This document shows positions 62,458 to 64,000 of a DNA stretch of 64,000 bases, piece by piece (the stretch's first letter is position 1; each line of letters begins with the position of its first letter). The DNA lies in contig CABUWV010000007.1 of assembly GCA_902495355.1 (NCBI GenBank), positions 1 to 64,000 on the forward strand, read 5' to 3'. The notes under the pieces are model-generated. The model saw nothing but the letters and a program-made list of their open reading frames with translations, was not told the DNA's origin and searched no databases. A program made the translations under genes and the position numbers. This stretch comes from an uncultured Collinsella sp. Its GTDB lineage: Bacteria > Actinomycetota > Coriobacteriia > Coriobacteriales > Coriobacteriaceae.

Positions 62458-62493
62458 GGGGTGGCGGGCACCGTGGCTGGTGTCCGCCACCCC
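62458..62493. terminator. Strong hairpin between convergent operons
   Basis: Perfect 15-bp arms GGGGTGGCGGGCACC (62458-62472) with 62479-62493 around six bases. T tracts are weak on both sides, but the position between two convergent stops fits a bidirectional terminator. Confidence 0.7.
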
Positions 62494-62527
62494 GGCATGG
62501 AAGGTTTAAGCCTGCGTGATTCGCGAG

Positions 62528-63337
62528 CTAGCGAGCCTGCTTAACCTTTGCCGCTGCCTCGACAAACGACTTCCACAGGTTAAAGTCGGTCTCGAGCGTC
62601 TTCCACGTGTACTCAGGGTGCCATTGTACGCCCAGGCAGAAAGGCTGGCCTTCAACTTCGATGCACTCGGGAACGCCGTCGGTTGCCTTGGCGACCAAGC
62701 GCGTGCTCTTACCCAGACGGTCGACGCAGCAGTGGTGTGCGGAGTTGGTCTGGATTAGCCTGTGCCCGCCAACCGCGCGTTCCAGCAGCGAGCCCGGCAC
62801 GACCTCGACGGGGTGCACGGGATCGTTGAGCACGTGGGTGTGACGCCACTGCGTGCGACCCTCGCGCGCACCCAGGCTCGGCACGTCCATGCACAGGGTG
62901 CCGCCGGTGGCGACGTTGAGCAGCTGCGTGCCGCGGCAGGTGGTAAAGAGCGGCTTTTTGGCGCGGATTACCTCGTCGACCAGCTTAAACTCAAAGCTAT
63001 CGCGGATCTCGCAGCAGAGGGTGGGGTCGTAGGGTCGATCATCGCCCCAACGTTTGGGATTGACATCGGGGCCGCCGGGAATGGCGATACCGTCAGCGAT
63101 TTCCACGTAATGACGGATGACCTCAATGTCCTCGGTGATGGACATCTGCAGCGGCAGGCCGCCGGCGGCAAGAATGGCATCGACAAAGACACTTGCGATT
63201 TCCTCGTTGGGGGAGAGCGTCTCGCTCAAAAACGGCTTTGCTTCTTCCCAACGCGGTGCCACCAGGATGAGCGGACGGTCGGTGGGGGCAACGTCGACGT
63301 GCGGGGTATAGGACGAGGAAGTATGGGTTCCGATCAT
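62528..63337 (-). CDS. Gamma-glutamyl-gamma-aminobutyrate hydrolase family protein (class I amidotransferase-like)
   Basis: The 269-residue protein matches the PuuD-like peptidase C26 family: GIAIPGGPDVNPKRWGD, the nucleophile in KPLFTTCRGTQLLNVATGG (Cys), and a C-terminal GVQWHPEY with His-x-Glu. Family enzymes hydrolyse gamma-glutamyl amides such as gamma-glutamyl-GABA. No other putrescine pathway gene is nearby. Convergent with the ABC exporter operon and 87 bp downstream of the amino-acid ABC ATPase on the same strand. Confidence 0.92.
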   Translation of the reverse strand: MIGTHTSSSYTPHVDVAPTDRPLILVAPRWEEAKPFLSETLSPNEEIASVFVDAILAAGGLPLQMSITEDIEVIRHYVEIADGIAIPGGPDVNPKRWGDDRPYDPTLCCEIRDSFEFKLVDEVIRAKKPLFTTCRGTQLLNVATGGTLCMDVPSLGAREGRTQWRHTHVLNDPVHPVEVVPGSLLERAVGGHRLIQTNSAHHCCVDRLGKSTRLVAKATDGVPECIEVEGQPFCLGVQWHPEYTWKTLETDFNLWKSFVEAAAKVKQAR

Positions 63338-63424
63338 AGGTGCTGCTTTCGAATCTGAAGGTGACAGGGCGCATGAGAGACGTAGGACAACACTTTCAAT
63401 GTATTTGTCCCACGGGGAGGCTGG

Positions 63425-64000
<576 letters not shown>

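Overview
The window is a 64 kb piece of a high-GC bacterial chromosome with densely packed metabolic genes and no rRNA, tRNA, prophage, plasmid or CRISPR locus that I can see. The gene set (type 2 GalT, class A flavodiiron protein, pyruvate formate-lyase split from its glycyl-radical domain, sucrose PTS, BceAB and MdlAB-like ABC systems, CLC-F-like transporter, strictly fermentative carbon metabolism) suggests an anaerobic gut actinobacterium of the class Coriobacteriia, most like Collinsella. That assignment is inference from protein flavour and gene content, because no marker RNA lies here.

Layout. 0-5 kb: a DUF4143-type ATPase flanked by direct repeats, then the galT-galK operon (minus) with a divergent LacI-type regulator and an inverted pair of operators. 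6-9.5 kb: flavodiiron protein, DeoR-type regulator and class II fructose-bisphosphate aldolase. 9.5-16 kb: two doubtful small ORFs, a MutT-Vsr repair fusion, a BceAB-like ABC pair, DAHP synthase and a MITE-like element. 16-21 kb: MarR regulator with a two-gene heterodimeric ABC exporter. 21-23 kb: SDR oxidoreductase and KdgT-type permease. 23.3-33.8 kb: a split pyruvate formate-lyase (catalytic subunit plus separate glycyl-radical subunit), a LacI-controlled sucrose/fructoside operon (GH32, PTS IIBC, sucrose-6-P hydrolase), DegV, and the PFL activase. 33.8-41.8 kb: MTA/SAH nucleosidase, EngB, and the aspartate/threonine block thrB-thrC <-> lysC-asd, then Ogt. 42-48 kb: CLC-F-like transporter, a GyrI-like protein behind a LexA-like box, and a MacB/FtsX-type ABC pair. 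48-56 kb: phosphofructokinase, an Ntn-type amide hydrolase, M18 aminopeptidase, 2-hydroxyacid dehydrogenase, SEC-C methionine aminopeptidase, radical SAM protein and alpha/beta hydrolase. 56-64 kb: a degenerate GGDEF-REC-HD-GYP protein with an Hpt partner, a DUF2975-like/HTH pair, an ABC-2 type exporter, a gamma-glutamyl hydrolase-type amidotransferase, and an amino-acid ABC ATPase cut by the window end.

Working together: sucrose is imported and phosphorylated by the IIBC, cleaved by sucrose-6-P hydrolase, passes PfkA and aldolase, and pyruvate is split by PFL, whose activase lies in the same region. Galactose enters by GalK/GalT. The aspartate block makes threonine precursors.

The most unusual signal is non-coding. 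Two families of nested-stem elements sit, always in sense orientation, just after stop codons. Family A (five copies: after fba, grcA, thrB, asd and pfkA) keeps two sequence boxes and a TNCG apical loop while its stems change sequence but stay complementary. Family B (two 156-bp copies: after the DAHP synthase gene and a 2-hydroxyacid dehydrogenase gene) keeps five boxes and three covarying stems. Both look like structured 3'-end RNAs that I cannot match to a known class.
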